A stretch of DNA of 64,000 nt from Nageia nagi (GCA_050084985.1 JBITNC010000001.1:170934001-170998000); one strand, 5' to 3'; positions 1 through 12,539 are shown, numbered from the stretch's first letter. Notes: generated from the letters alone by a model not told the origin. Made by a program: numbers and translations.

Positions 1-725
1 TATATTTAAGAGATTTTGTGGTGGTTTGAATATTTTTGTGCTTCTCTTTGAAAACTGATGAGTTTTATGATAATTTATTAAAAATAATTTAAGGTGTTTG
101 AATAATTTTGAATCATTGCTAATCCATAACTTGCATGTTTAATGTTAGTATTCTGAATTGTCTTTCTTTAATGACATCTAATTAGACATCTCATTCAAAA
201 CTAATTTGTTTGTATGCCCTTTGCTAAGTTCTTTTAACTACCAATCAGTCCCATTTACAAAATAATGATAGTTAGCTTTGATTTATGCTCTTTTTTAAAA
301 TAATTTTGATGAATTAAATGAGACTTCCTAATCAATCTGAAGGAGAGATAACTTAGACAATGTTGCATTGTGATGATCTTATTTGATATCTAGCCAAGTA
401 TTTACTCATTCTCAACTTTTATTGTCTTTATTTTTCATTTTATTTAAAATTTTAAAACAATCTTCACACTTTGCATATAAAAACTTCAAGTTCCCTAAAA
501 AAGGTGAGTTAACAACTATTACCTCTATGACATGACTGATCTGATTCCTAAATAAGAGTTACTACAAATCAAACATATTTTCATTTTACATTTTTCTAAA
601 CCTTTAGGGCTCAATACTTTTAAGAGGAGATAAGTAATGCTATCTCACCTAATGTTGGGTTTCTTTCCCATTCGATCACCTTTGATAATGCACATTGCAA
701 GAGGAAAGATTTGCATCTCAATATA
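1..725 (+). repeat. LTR tail plus leader of a Ty3/gypsy element (copy A)
   Basis: This stretch is clearly homologous to about 14725-15358. Shared blocks include the words around TTTTGTGGTGGTTT at the start, GTGAGTTAACAACTATTACC near 505, and CTATCTCACCTAATG near 640. Copy B carries a TATA box just upstream of the homologous part, so copy A is read as the R/U5 end of an LTR followed by leader. The LTR start lies outside the window. Copy A has about 90 bases not found in copy B between 530 and 630. The exact LTR end was not fixed because I saw no convincing primer-binding site. Confidence 0.55.
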
Positions 726-1174
726 AATTAGCCCTAGAAGGAGGCCATTGAATTGATTATTTGCTCTAAGCATTGATTATTTTTATTGGGTTTTCTAAAC
801 TTATTTTGTGCCTTGTTTAATTTTTGTCTCTTGGATGTTTTATTTTTGTTTTTATTTTTCTCTTTTAAGCTTCAAACTGGGACCTAAGAAGAAAACCAAA
901 GTGTATACTATATTGAAAGCTAAAATAGAAAAATAGACAGTGAAAAGGGAGTGGTTGTATCTAAGAAGTTCCATATCAAAATTTAGTATACCTGATTTTG
1001 GTACACCACCAACACATCATGCTTCTCTAAGAGCTATTATTACATCTCCAATTATTATCTTGAGTATTACTCAATCGATTATGTAAATAAATATTCAATT
1101 GATTGTGCCACTAGTTGTTCAAATACTAGTTCAAAATATAAACAATCCAATGGTAGAAACATTAGTCTAGTTGT

Positions 1175-1700
1175 AGGGAAATCCTATTAACATTGAAAAG
1201 ATAGGTGAATCTGTGTCCAAAGAAATCAAAGATATACCTCCCACAATTTATGCATGATGGTCCAATCAAAACTGAGGAACATATTCACACGTACAAGGAT
1301 GGCTTGAAAAGATTAAATATGATACATGAAGATGCTGTTTTCGACATATTCCTAAACACATTAGATATCATATCCACCCTTTGGCATATCAGCTTTGTGG
1401 AAGGATATATAACCTTATGGGTCCAACTCAAGCAAGTATTTATGAATTATTTCAGGGTACCCGTAGATCCAACCATATTTTATCATCAATTTGTAATGAC
1501 AAAAAAGAGGATCTCAAGAGCCTTTGAGAGCTTTCAACAATAGATTTCAAAAGGTGTACAATAAGCTCAGAAATCCTTACATAATTGATGGAGCTTGTGC
1601 TCTATAAATATATTTTAGAGTGCTAGATTTCTTTACCTTAATTTTTCTATGAAGTGAATCTACAATGACCTCATTATTGATCACCTATTCACAAGCAATC
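1175..1700 (+). pseudogene. Ty3/gypsy gag (Retrotrans_gag) fragment, frameshifted
   Basis: The plus-strand translation from about 1205 reads like the core of a retrotransposon capsid protein. It has a P-x-F start, then EEHIHTYKDGLKRL, HEDAVFDIFLNTL, a tryptophan, and a WVQLKQVFMNYF block, which follow the order of the Retrotrans_gag family. Gag would package element RNA in cytoplasmic particles. Near 1525 the reading moves to the +1 frame, where RAFNNRFQKVYNKLRNP continues the typical F-x-x-R-F motif, so there is at least one frameshift. No upstream ATG is well placed. It sits downstream of copy A of the LTR and upstream of the protease remnant, the usual gag-pro order. It is a dead copy. Confidence 0.7.
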
Positions 1701-1816
1701 AAGATTGAACATGAGCTTAATCCTCAAGGAGTTAGTGAGACGAATGCAACCACTTTAGAATCTTAAATCCCATTAAGTTCACCAAATCCTTTAGGATTAA
1801 GCTCATGTTCAATCTT
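1701..1816. repeat. Perfect 24-bp inverted repeat with 68-base spacer
   Basis: Bases 1701-1724 and 1793-1816 are exact reverse complements over 24 positions. A related direct repeat (TCTTAAATCCCATTAAG near 1761 and TCTTAAATCCCAATAAG near 1813) overlaps it. The pattern suggests a template-switch or foldback copying event within the gypsy remnant rather than a functional hairpin. Confidence 0.85.
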
Positions 1817-2009
1817 AAATCCCAATAAGCTCACCTATTCATATATAGTTTCAACAAGGAGAGACACAACTCATGTACAAAAAGGTAGCTGATGAGAAAG
1901 TAGAATCAATCCCATTAACTTATAACATCATTGAAGACATGAAGAAGAAAGGTCAAACATGAAAATATATGATGCTATGCAAATGTAAGATCAAGAAGAT
2001 TTAATGTAC

Positions 2010-2560
2010 AAAGATCTCAAGAAGAAGTAAAAATGGGTATCTATGCCCACAAAGACACACATAATATCAATACAAAAGCATAAGGATAAGGATGAAGCAT
2101 CTTTATTCATCATGACACATATAATAACACATAAGAACTTATATAAATGCTTTGTAGATTTTGGAGTTATAGAAAATATCATGCCTTATGGAATATGGAA
2201 TAGATTAAAGTTTCCACTCATATACAACCCTAAATAGATCATTTAATTGGACAAGAGAGTGGTAAAGGTAGTGGGGATGATGCTTGGAATACATATTCAA
2301 ATAACTTCAAAACCCTACATAGCACATAATATTGATATTTAGGTAGTTAAAATTTTAAATATGTATGGGATGTTGCTTAGCAAAAATTGGTCAAGGAACA
2401 TGAATGGTTGCTTTTATATGGATTTGTTACATTTGTGGTTTCTTTGGAGAGGAGTAGACAACCAAATAAAGATAAATAGTGAACCAAGACTCAAAGAGAT
2501 GATAATAAATTATAACAATCTAAATGAGATTTAGTTTACTAAAGTAGAAATGAGTATTCA
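2010..2560 (+). pseudogene. Ty3/gypsy aspartic protease (retropepsin) remnant
   Basis: The plus-strand frame from about 2043 reads NLYKCFVDFGVIENIMPYGI, which matches the plant gypsy protease active-site block normally written as (L/F)VDSGASxNIMP. Here DSG has become DFG, so the catalytic triad is broken. A second block from about 2253 shows KVVGMMLGIHIQI, an in-frame stop, then MYGMLLSKNWSRNMNGCFYM. That is the usual retropepsin ending LLGRDW-x-GG-x-x-x-D. The enzyme would cleave Gag-Pol. It follows the gag remnant in the expected order. I see no reverse transcriptase after it. Confidence 0.7.
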
Positions 2561-3900
2561 TTCTCCACACATCAAAGATAAACTAGATGAAATTCAACAT
2601 CTTGATATGGTACTTGTGAAGGCAGGAATTATTATGGTCAATCCTACAAAATAAATATCTAAGGTTCACCATCCTAGAAACACTATGAAAGAGCAATGAT
2701 GGGAACTCAAGATTGATGTTTCAAAGTCCAAGCATCACATAGGTAAGGTTTTACCATTATTTATTAATGGCAAATATTCTAAATGCTATTTTACACCTTG
2801 AGCATATTTGTTATGTTGTAGATAATTTAAATAATTTAGTTTATCTTGCTTTAGTTTTTCAATTTGAGATATAATTAACTTAAGAACTTTGTATGAATAC
2901 ATTAGGATAATCAGATCAATTCAAGATCATGATATGACATTGGTTCACTATTATTCAATGCAAATCCAAAAATAAGCCATATTCATCAAAGCATACTGAG
3001 CTCAGGGATATTTTATTTTAACCCAAAGACTATAGTTGAAATAGACACTCTGTATGATACTAACATATTATCTAATGAAATAGGAATTGAAAATGGTACC
3101 CTACTAATCGATGAAAATATGAGAACAAGAGACTATATGGAGTCATGGATGATAGATAAAAGATATAAAACATGAGTACAATCAATAAGCCTCATGCTAT
3201 TGATGAAGCATGATTTGAGAAATTTAGCCTCAAGATACTGTCTAACTATGGGGAGTGAAGAGAAAGATGAGGATATTTGAAATAATACAAACACATAATT
3301 TGGATCCATTTAAGTGAGTTAGGAAGTAAATCCATAATTATATCTTCAAAACCTAGACTATAAAGTAGGTATCTTGATGGTTATTTAGATAACTAGTGAG
3401 TGTTCACTTATTATAATGTAAACTGATGATGCAATCATTAGTGTATGTTGATGTTGGTTCATTTTATAATGAACGATACATATCATCATGTATCCATTTT
3501 TATACTAATTATTATTTTTATTTTTCTATTATTGTACTTACACAACACACCCCAAAATAAAAGATTTTGGGGACCCTATTTTTGCTAAAGGTAATGAAGT
3601 AAATTGCTTAGAGAATGGTCTTAGGTGATACGATAGTTGATTTTGGGTAGCTTGAAAGATGATATTAGGGAACAATGCATGAATATTATCTATTGGAATC
3701 CTTGAAGTGATTTAGAGCATTTATTCACCAATTTTGGAGCTAAGGAGCCAGAATTTGAGTGATACAACATAATACATGATTTTTGGGTTTTGAAAGGGCC
3801 TATGAAAATGAGGTTATCTTTCAAGTTTTTCATAGTAGAAAATTGAATATGCTAAGCTATGAAGGGTAAAAATGAAAGCATATTTAATGTTGAAATTTTT
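2561..3900. other. Degenerate retroelement DNA without recognisable gene
   Basis: AT-rich sequence between the protease remnant and the ~182-bp repeats. Short frames are broken by many stops and none gives a family I recognise. No reverse transcriptase, RNase H or integrase signature was seen, so the polymerase part of the gypsy element appears lost or decayed beyond reading. Confidence 0.4.
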
Positions 3901-3929
3901 GAAAATTGATCAAAATTACAAAATTTATA

Positions 3930-4078
3930 CCAAGGGGGAGTTTTTGGAGCTTTGATGATATCAAAGCTTGGAATCATGCACCTAAGAAAAAATGAACAAA
4001 AATGAACTTAGACTAATTGAAATTTTGAAGAGATAAGGTGATGAATTATCTAATTTTAAGAAATATTATGCTTAGAAA
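3930..4078. repeat. Left part of the ~182-bp tandem repeat array
   Basis: The marker TTTGATGATATCAAA occurs at 3951-3965, matching the block repeated in 12540-13930. The unit is cut at 4078 by the copia insertion. Removing 4079-12544 places the next marker 183 bases further on, exactly one repeat length. Confidence 0.75.
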
Positions 4079-6042
4079 TGTTGGATATATTCTTATGCTT
4101 GTGTTGGTGTTTTCATTGTTGTAAAAGGAGTTCACACATATGCCATAATGTCGAAGGTGATCAAGTGCAGTCATGTTGAAGTCATACAATGTATGAGAAG
4201 TGTGCCAAAACTTGAAGACTTGAATCAGGATATGTACAAGGTTTACCAAGTGTCTAAGAGATATACAACATATTGTGATATAATTATAGTAATATTAATA
4301 AGTATTTGGATTTGGCCAAACTTGGTAAAATCAAATGAAGAAGAAAAATACAGTCTGATGAAAATTGCTAGTTATATTGTTGTCTAATTAAGCTACAATT
4401 TTGATGAAAGTTTATCTGTCCCATTTTTTTGGATCTCCATCAAAATTAAACAATGTTATAATGGTCAAAGTACAATGTATTATATTTTTTATCCATTCCC
4501 ATGAAGTTCATTCACCCTATTTTTTCTAGATCTTTGCTAGAATTAAAAAAGCTTATGTAGATGGGTAAGGTGTTATGCGATGAAGGTCAAAATTGCTGGA
4601 TGATGATATCATCAATCTTTGGAGTGTATATTTCTATTATAACATTATGTTTCTAGGGTTAAGATGAGCTTGATGATGTCAACATTATCTAGAGTGCATA
4701 CTATTCAGAATATACTACAAATGGACATGGTTTCAATGCAAATTACCTTAGAGAGAATGCAAATGATGCATATAGGTCTTATGCATAGAACATAGGGCTT
4801 ATGTAGAGACATAAAGCCTTATGCATAGAGGAATGATGTTATGTAGAGAAGTGAGGTCCTATGAAAAGAAGGATTGGCTTATGTAGATAGAGATAGGCTA
4901 GTGCAAAGAGATGCTAGAGGTGGTTGAAGGTGTTATGTAGTAGATTCTAGCAAGAGCCTAGACCTTGTAAGGAGAGATGCTAGAGGTGTAATGATGGAAG
5001 AAGATTGAGCTATGATGCAGAATATGGCCATATTTGTTATGTGGGAGGTTCAAGCCTTATGTAGTGAGGTAAAGGCTTATGCAGTGTAAATAGAGCTTAT
5101 GCGAATAAAGGATGCATTATGTGGTAAAGATAATCATGGAAATACTCTTCGAGTTAATGAAGCATGGCCATTATAGTCATGAAAAGTAAATGAGATTCAA
5201 ATATCATGGAGATAGTGTTGTAGCTATGTTTAGTAGACTAGATGCCTACAACAATTAGATCTAATGATGATATACATTAAGTGACAATCAAGGGTGTAAC
5301 TATTGGGCTTGCATGTGTATTGTAACCGGATGAAATTGTAGCTAGAGGAAAACTTGAATGATAGCTAAAATATCAAGAAGAAAAATATGTGATGCATCCA
5401 TATACGGTTACATGAAGTGAATATCAAAAAATATGTGATGCAACCAGTTAGAAGTAGATATCCACATGTAACCAATAAGAATCATGCTGGAAAATTGAAT
5501 AATGGTGGTAATGAATTAAATTTATATTGATTGGCATTGGGATGTTTAGGTTGATCTTGTATGAGAGAGGTGTATGCTGTCAATATAGAGATTACAGATT
5601 AGAGGACTAAATGCTATCAATGTTAAAATAAACTAATTAGATTGAAAAAGAGGGTAATACATTGGATATGAAGATCAATTACAGATACCACAAGAGAGAG
5701 GGGAATCTTTTGATGAGAAAAATACCAATGAGGTTTTTGTATAAAACGAAGGCATTTTTATGCTAGATTTATGAATCAAAGTTGAAATCCAATTTGGTGC
5801 TTAGAATAGGGGTTAATGCTCCTTATAGTTGGTGCTACAAAACTTAGGGGTTGGTGTTCCTTTTAGTTGGTGTTGGTAAAGTAAGGATTGGTGATCCCTG
5901 CAGTTGGTGCTACAAAATTTAAGGATTGGTGCTCCTTCTAGTTGGTGCTAGTAAATGAATGTAAAGTTGGTGCTTTGCATTGGGATGGATTTGAACTATG
6001 ATCCAAGTAGTATTTTCTCAAGGATGTAGCCAAGATGGTGAA
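4079..6042 (+). repeat. Copia LTR 1, 3' end deleted
   Basis: Starts with TGTTGGATATATTCTTATGC, matching the start of the LTR at 10510. It shares the block TCATGTTGAAGTCATACAAT, the GCTTATG-rich stretch (4760-5110) and the GTTGGTGCT mini-repeats (5810-5965). Homology stops shortly after GATGTAGCC near 6035, where the sequence jumps into gag. The deletion removed the LTR end, the primer-binding site and the gag start, corresponding to about 8440-8965 in the second copy. Confidence 0.8.
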
Positions 6043-6615
6043 AATATGAGATGAAAAGATAAAGGATGCCAAGCTACAGACCTTTAGATAAAGGAAGCCA
6101 AGATGTAGACCTTTAGATCTCAATTTGTGGTGTTGAAGATGAGATGAAGAAGATATTTCTAGCTACATGCTCAAAGTTAATGAAATTATCAATTTCATTT
6201 GAGGGTTAGGAGAGAAGATTGAGGATAAAGTGATGGTAAAAAAGATCCTTATATCATTGTCATCCAAGTTTGATGCCAAAGTCTCATCCATCAAAGAAGT
6301 AAAGGATCTGAATACTCTTACTCTAGATGAAATGCATGGTACCATGACTTCCTATCAGATGAGGACTGTAAAGGCTAAGACCGATGAAAAAGACTAAAAG
6401 ATGCTAAGATTTCCAATCCAAAAGTAGATTCAAGTGAAGAAAATACTTTAGATTCTAAATAATCCAACTTTATTTGGAGACTCAAAAGAAGGCATGGAAA
6501 GTGTAAAGGTAAGCTTCCTTTCAAGTGCTTCAACTATGGTAGAATTGGTCACTATTCTAATAAATGTCTCATTTTCAAAGAAGGAGAAGAGTCTCATTTT
6601 CAAAGAAGATAATAG
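6043..6615 (+). pseudogene. Copia gag fragment (UBN2 type) with damaged zinc knuckle
   Basis: The plus-strand reading from about 6163 contains KKILISLSSKFDAKVSSIKE, then DLNTLTLDEMHGTMTSYQMR. This is the conserved copia gag core (family UBN2/gag-polypeptide). In another frame near 6510 the zinc knuckle reads CFNYGRIGHYSNKC, with the second cysteine changed to tyrosine. Several stops interrupt it. It lacks its start, removed with the LTR 1 end, and is cut at 6615 where LTR 2 begins abruptly. A short duplication near 6055-6110 repeats the GACCTTTAGAT word. Confidence 0.75.
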
Positions 6616-8595
6616 TGAAGTGTATGAGAAGTGTGCTAGAACCTAAAGACTTGAATTAGGGCATGTACAAGGTTTTCTAAGTGTCTAAGAGATGTACAAC
6701 ATATTGTGTCAGAGTTTTGGTAGTATTAAAAAGTATTTGGATTTAGTTGGACCTAATAAAATCAAATAAAGAACAAAAAATACCTTTCGATAGAAATTAC
6801 TAGTTATACTATTATATGATTTTGCTATTATTCTAGTGAAAGTTTATCTATCCCACTCTATCAAATCTTCATCAAAATTAAACAAAGTTAAAATGATTAG
6901 AGTATATAGTATTATATTTTTTTTTCCATTTCAATGAAGTTCATCCACCCTATTTCTATCGGATCTCTTATAGAATTAAATAAGCTTATGCATACAAATA
7001 AGGTGTTGTATGGTGAAGGTGAAAATCATTGTATGATGATGTCATCAATTGCTAGAGTGTGCATTTTTCTTCTAATATTATATTTCTAGAGTGTGAATGA
7101 GCTTGATGATGTTAGCATTATCCTAAGTGCATATTCTTTAAAAGATACTATGGATTGACCTAGTTTTGATGTGGATTACCTTAGGGAGAATGTATATGAT
7201 GCATATAGGTTTTATACATAGAATATTAGGCTAATTTAGATACATAGAGCTTTACGTAGAGAGGAATGGTATTATGCAAAGAAGTGAGGTCCTATATGGA
7301 TAGAGACAAGCTAGTGCAGAGAGAGGCAAGAGGTGATTGAAAGTGTTATGTAGATGATTCTAGCATTATTCAAAGAGCTTAGACCTTATGAGGAGAGATG
7401 CTAGAGGTGTGATGATGGAAGAAGCCAGAGGCATGATGCCAAATGTTTCCAAAGGCATTATGTGGGAGATTCAAGCCTTATTCAATGATGTAAAGGCTTA
7501 TGTGATACAAACAAAGCTTATGCAGATAAAGGATGTATTATGCGATAAAGACAATTATGTACATGCTCTTCAAGTTAATGAAACATGGCCATTACAATCA
7601 TGGGAAGTAAATGAGATCCAAATATCATGGAGATAGTTTTGTAGCTAAGTTTGGTAGATCAAATACTTGCAACATTCAAATTTAATGAAAATAGACATTA
7701 AGTGAGAGTCAAGAGAGTAACTATTAGGACTACATGTGCATTGTAGCTAGATGAAATTCTAGTTGAAGGAAAACTTGAATGATAGCTCAAATATCAAGAA
7801 TAAAAATGTGTGATGCATCCATCTATGGTGGCATGAAGTGAATAAAAAAATGCATGATACAACTAGTTAGAAGTAGAGATCGACATGCAACCAATAAGAA
7901 AAAGGAATCATGGTGGTACTGAATTGAATTTATATTTATTAGCATTAGGATGTTAAGGTTGATCATGGATGAGACATGTGTATGCTTCAAGTATATAGAT
8001 TATAGATAAAAGGAGGAAAGGCTATCAATGTTGAAACAAATTAATTAGATTGGAAAAGAGGGAAGTACATTGGCTATGAAGATCAATTATAAATACCATA
8101 AGAGATAGATAGGAATATTTTGATGAGAAACAAGCCAATGAGGGTTCTATATACAAAAAGGGTATTTTTATATCAAATTTTTGAGTCAAAGTTGAAGTCC
8201 AAGTCGATGCTTGGTGTAGGGGTTCATGCTCCTTACAATTGGTTTTGCAAAACTTAGGGGTTGGTGCTCCTTCAGTTGGTGCTAGTAAAGTAGGGGTTGG
8301 TGCTCATTATAGTGGGTGCTATAGAATTTAAGGATTAGTACTCCTTCTGATTGGTGCTGATAAATGATTATAAAGTTAGTGCTTTGCATTGGGATGGATT
8401 TGAACTATGATTCGAGTAGTCTTTTCCCAAGGATGTAGCCTAAATAGTGAACCTCATTACACATGGTGTTGTATGATTATCTCTTAATGTGCTTATCTTG
8501 TTTTGAGTTTAGTTTAACATTGCATTGGTTTCAAGCACTCATGTTTTAAGTTTAAATATAACATACTAGTTCACCCCCTATCAATGTCACTTCCA
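6616..8595 (+). repeat. Copia LTR 2, 5' end deleted
   Basis: Homologous to LTR 3 from the block GTATGAGAAGTGTGCTAGAA onward, so the first ~110 bases of the LTR are missing. Gag sequence runs straight into the LTR at about 6616, and the words around the break share a few bases with both parents (microhomology). It ends with TTCACCCCC then CACTTCCA at 8595, ten bases before the primer-binding site. GTTGGTGCT mini-repeats lie at 8217-8370. Confidence 0.8.
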
Positions 8596-8605
8596 ATTAA
8601 ATAAT

Positions 8606-8617
8606 TGGTATCAAAGA
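8606..8617 (+). promoter_or_regulatory. Primer-binding site, initiator tRNA-Met type
   Basis: TGGTATCAAAGA lies 10 bases after the LTR end and matches the canonical plant copia site TGGTATCAGAGC at 10 of 12 positions. It fixes the plus orientation of the element. Confidence 0.75.
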
Positions 8618-8669
8618 TAAGATCCTTCATTAATTATAATTAACTAAGGAATTTATAAGATGTAACACA

Positions 8670-9560
8670 ATGGCTACTGGTGAAGGATTCTCCTAAAAAA
8701 TAGTACCACTTTTTAATTGAACCAACTATTCCTTTTGGAAGATAAGAATGCAAACATATCTTAGTGTTTTGGGATTTGATATATGGGAAGCTGTAGAAGC
8801 TAGGTATATAGCTCCTTCCACTCCTCCAATCAATTTAGCAGGTAAGAAGCTTTGTGAGAATGATTCCATAGCACAAAAAGTAATTATGTGTGGATTGGTT
8901 GATAGTAAGTTGGTGAAAATCATGGGGTGCAAGTATGCCAAGGAGATATGGAAGGTGCTGAAGCGATAAAGGAAGTCAAACTAAAGGAAGCTAAGCTATA
9001 GACCTTTAGATGTCAATTTTAGGTGCTAAATATGAGATGACAAAGATGTGTTTGGCTACATGCTTAAAGCTAATGAGATTATCAATTCCATTTGAGCATT
9101 AGGAGAGAAGACTAAGGATAAAGTGATTATCAAAAGGATTCTTAGATCACTATCATCAAAGTTTGATTTCAAAGTCTCATCTATCAAAGAAGCAAAGGAT
9201 ATGAATACTCTTACTCTATATGAAATGCATGGTACCTTGACTACCTATGAGATGAGGATTATAAAGGCCAGTAATAGTGATAAAGTAGTTTCCCTCAAAG
9301 TTACTAAAAGAACCAAGCCAAAAGTAGATTCAAGTGAAGAAGAACTTTAGATTCTAAATAATCCAACTTTGTTCGAAGACTCAAAAGAGGGAAAGGCATG
9401 TGTAAAGGTAATCTGCATTTCAAGTACTTTAGCTATGGTAGAGTTGGTCACTATTATAATAAATGTCCCTACAAGGAGAAGAGCCTCATTTTCAAAGAAG
9501 ATAACAATGAAGGAGATGAATCTGAAGATGTTATTGGTTAAGTTCTATTTCTAGCTTTTA
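8670..9560 (+). pseudogene. Copia gag, several stops and frameshifts
   Basis: The ATG at 8670 follows the primer-binding site by about 50 bases and opens with MATGEGFS, then a stop. The same frame goes on with NYSFWKIRMQTYLSVLGFDI and WEAVEARY, the DUF4219/gag N-terminus of copia elements. A second block from 9123 reads IIKRILRSLSSKFDFKV and MHGTLTTYEMR, the UBN2 core. The zinc knuckle near 9430 keeps GRVGHYYNKCP, but its first two cysteines are altered. It would be the capsid protein of the element. The frame is destroyed by at least three stops or shifts, and pol does not follow. Confidence 0.8.
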
Positions 9561-10497
9561 AAGATTTAGAATTCAATAACACTATAGTTGATTCAAAGTA
9601 TAATAGAGTGAAGAAAAAGAAGAGGTAAAAGGTGAAAATGGTTCCATTTCACTTACACTAGCCAGTTTAAGGTTGCATGTTCTTAGGGGGAGCAATTCAT
9701 ATTTTATATCTTATGCTCGTATGTATGGTTGTTCATGTGTTTATTGCTAACTTGAACTTGAGAATGGTGCATGAATTTAGGGGGAGCATTTCTAGTTGCC
9801 TATCTTACTACTCTCAAACTTAGTTTTAATAAGTTTTCTTTCTTATTTTGTCCAAGAAACTAATGTCTAGTATTTTTTTAGTTAAAGATTGCTATGTACA
9901 AAGTCAACTCTGTATCTTACAATGTAACTGCCTCCCTCATTTTGTTTTTCATATTGCTTCAAGGAGAAGATGATATATTGTGTTTGGTAAAAGATTGTAA
10001 TCGGTGTTTTGAAAGATGCTTGTAGTAAGGGAGAGTGTTGTCTTTGTCATGATAGTCAAAATATGTAATATATTATTTTTGGATATCATTGCTATTGCTG
10101 GCAATGTCAACCTTTGTTCTTATATCAAGATTGGTACTAATTATTTTGATTGCTACTATTCATTATAACGATGCTATAGAAATATGAGGAAAGAAGGGTC
10201 TATTGTTGTTGTTTGAGCCTTAGATTATTTTCAATGATAGTTGTTCTCAAGAATGATGTGTTTATTAGTTGTCATTGATTTGGTCAAAGATTACAAATTT
10301 TGGTGTATTATTAGATGATGAAGAAGAAAAGAGACTACTATTGTACCAATATGCTAAAGGTTGGTGTTTTATTTGTTGCTTGTGGAGATTACTATTGAGT
10401 AATTGATATGCTTTAGTATCCCTCTAATGTACCTTTGAAATTGTTGATAAAAAGGGGTAGAGAGATCATGATTAGAGTATATTTTGACAACAATGCC
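9561..10497 (+). other. Pol-less 3' internal remainder of the copia element
   Basis: After the gag zinc knuckle there is no protease, integrase, reverse transcriptase or RNase H. Two stretches AGGGGGAGC (near 9694 and 9779) resemble the repeated purine-rich boxes before SIRE-type 3' LTRs. The rest is AT-rich, with no family I recognise. It is either a deletion derivative or a naturally pol-less element. Confidence 0.6.
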
Positions 10498-10508
10498 AAA
10501 GGGGGAGA
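10498..10508 (+). promoter_or_regulatory. Polypurine tract
   Basis: AAAGGGGGAGA directly before the TGTTGG start of LTR 3 at 10510. It is the expected plus-strand priming site for reverse transcription. Confidence 0.8.
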
Positions 10509-10509
10509 T

Positions 10510-12539
10510 TGTTGGCCATATGCTTATGCTTATGTTGGTATTATCATTATTTTCAAAGGAGTCTACATATATGCCATAATATCAAAGGTGATCGACTACA
10601 ATCATGTTGAAGTCATACAATGTATGAGAAGTGTGCTAGAACCTGAAGACTTGAATTAGGGGATGTACAAGATTTTCCAAGTGTCTAAGAAATGTATAAC
10701 ATATTATGCCAAAGTTTTGGAAGTAGTAATAGGTATTTGGATTTGGCCAGACCCAATAAAATTAAATGAATAAGAAAAAATACCTTTTGATAGAAATTGC
10801 TAGTTATACTGTTATCTAATTTTGTTACCATTTTGAGTTTGTCTACCCCACTTTATCAAATCTTTGTCAGAATTAAACAATGTTAAAATGATCAAGGTAT
10901 AGTGTATTATATTTTTTCACCATTTTGGTGAAGTTCATACATCCTATTTTTGCCTAATCTCTACTGGAACTAAACAAGCTTATACAGATGGATTACTTGT
11001 TATTGGATGAAGGTAAAACTATCGAATGATGATATCAATGATCTTTGAAATGCAAATTTATCTTCTAATATTATGTTTCTAGGGTGTAGATGAGCTTGAT
11101 GACATCAACATTATCTAGAGTATAGATTCTTTAAAAGATACTATGGATTGACCTAGTTTTGATGAGGATTACCTCAAGGAGAATACAAATGATGCATACA
11201 AGTCTTATCCATAGAAGATCAAGCTTATGCAAAGACAAAGTCTTTTGCAAAGAGGAATGGTGTTATACAGAGAAGTGAGGTCCTATGTGGAGAAGGGTTG
11301 GCCTATACAGACAAAGATAGGCTATTACAAAGAGATACTAAAGGTGGATGTAGGTGTTATGTGAAATATTATAACATTATCTAGAGAGCCCAAACCTTTT
11401 GAGGAGAGTTTTCAAAGGTGTGATGATGGAAGAAGCTGAAGGCATGATATTGAATGTGGTCAAAGGTGTTATGCGAGAGGTTCAAACCTTATGCAATGAG
11501 GTAAAGGCTTATGTAGTGCAAATAAAGCTTATACAAATAAAGGATACATTATGCAATGAAGACATTCATGGACATTCTCTTTGATTTAATGAACCATGGC
11601 CATTACATTCATGATGAGTAAATGAGATTCGAATATCATGGAGATAGTGTTGTAGCTAAGTTTGGTAGATTAGATGCTTGTAGCTATCATATCTAATGAT
11701 GAAAGGTGTTAAGTGATAGTTAAGGGAGTAATTATTTGGCCTACATGTGCATTGTAACTATCTAAAATTGTAGTTGGGGGAAAACCTGGATGATATCTCA
11801 AATCTCAAGAAGAAAAATGCATGATGCATCCATCTATGGTTGCATGAAGTGAATAACAAAAAATTTGACATGCAATCAATAAGGAAAAAGAATCATGATG
11901 GAAGTGAATTGTATTTATATTGATTGGAGTTGGGGTGTTTAGGTTGAACATGTATGAGAGAGGTGTATGCTACTGATACAAAAGTTATATATCAGAGGAG
12001 GAAATGCTATCAATGTTGAAACACATTGATTAGATTTACAATGAGGGTAGTATGATGGCTATGAAGATCAATTACAAATACCAAAAGAGATAGAAAAGAA
12101 TATTTTGATGAGAAACATATTAGTGAGAGTTCCATGTACAATGAAGGTATTTTTATGTTAGATTTGTGAATTAGAGTTGAATTTCAAGTTGGTGCTTGGC
12201 GTAGGGGTTGGTGATCCTTCTAGTTGGTGCTAGTAAAGTAGTAGGGGTTGGTGCTTCTTATAGTTGGTGATGTAGAATTTAAGGATTGGTACCCCTTCTA
12301 GTTGGTGTTGGTGAATGAATGTAAAGTTGGTGCTTTGCATTGGACTAGATTTGGACCATGATCCAAGTAGTCTTTTCCTAGGGATGTAGCCTAAATGGTG
12401 AACCTTGTTACATCTAATATTATGTGATTTTCTCTTTATGTGCTTGTCTTATTTTGAGCTTAGTTTATCACTACATTGGTTTCAAGCATTGATGTTTTAA
12501 ATTTAAATATAACACACTAATTCACCCATCCCCCTCTCA
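10510..12539 (+). repeat. Copia LTR 3 (complete, 3' LTR)
   Basis: Begins TGTTGGCCATATGCTTATGC and ends CCCCCTCTCA, followed by the target duplication AGAAA. At ~2.03 kb it is long for a copia LTR but usual for SIRE/Maximus-type elements. It is the only one of the three LTR copies with both ends. Mini-repeats built on GTTGGTGCT lie at 12190-12330. Confidence 0.85.

Larger units (their letters stand above)
4079..12539 (+). mobile_element. Compound Ty1/copia element with three LTRs (SIRE/Maximus-like)
   Basis: The element is bounded by TGTTGG at 4079 and CTCTCA at 12539 and is flanked by the 5-bp direct repeat AGAAA (4074-4078 and 12540-12544). Inside are LTR (4079-6042), gag remnant, LTR (6616-8595), primer-binding site, gag remnant, pol-less remainder, polypurine tract, and LTR (10510-12539). 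Hand comparison of about 107 aligned bases of LTR 1 and LTR 3 gives roughly 12 percent difference, so it is old. An outer target duplication around three LTRs points to one insertion later enlarged by LTR recombination and trimmed by deletions. The junction AAAGGGGGAGATTGTTGG is typical of SIRE/Maximus-type copia elements. No pol is left. Confidence 0.85.
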
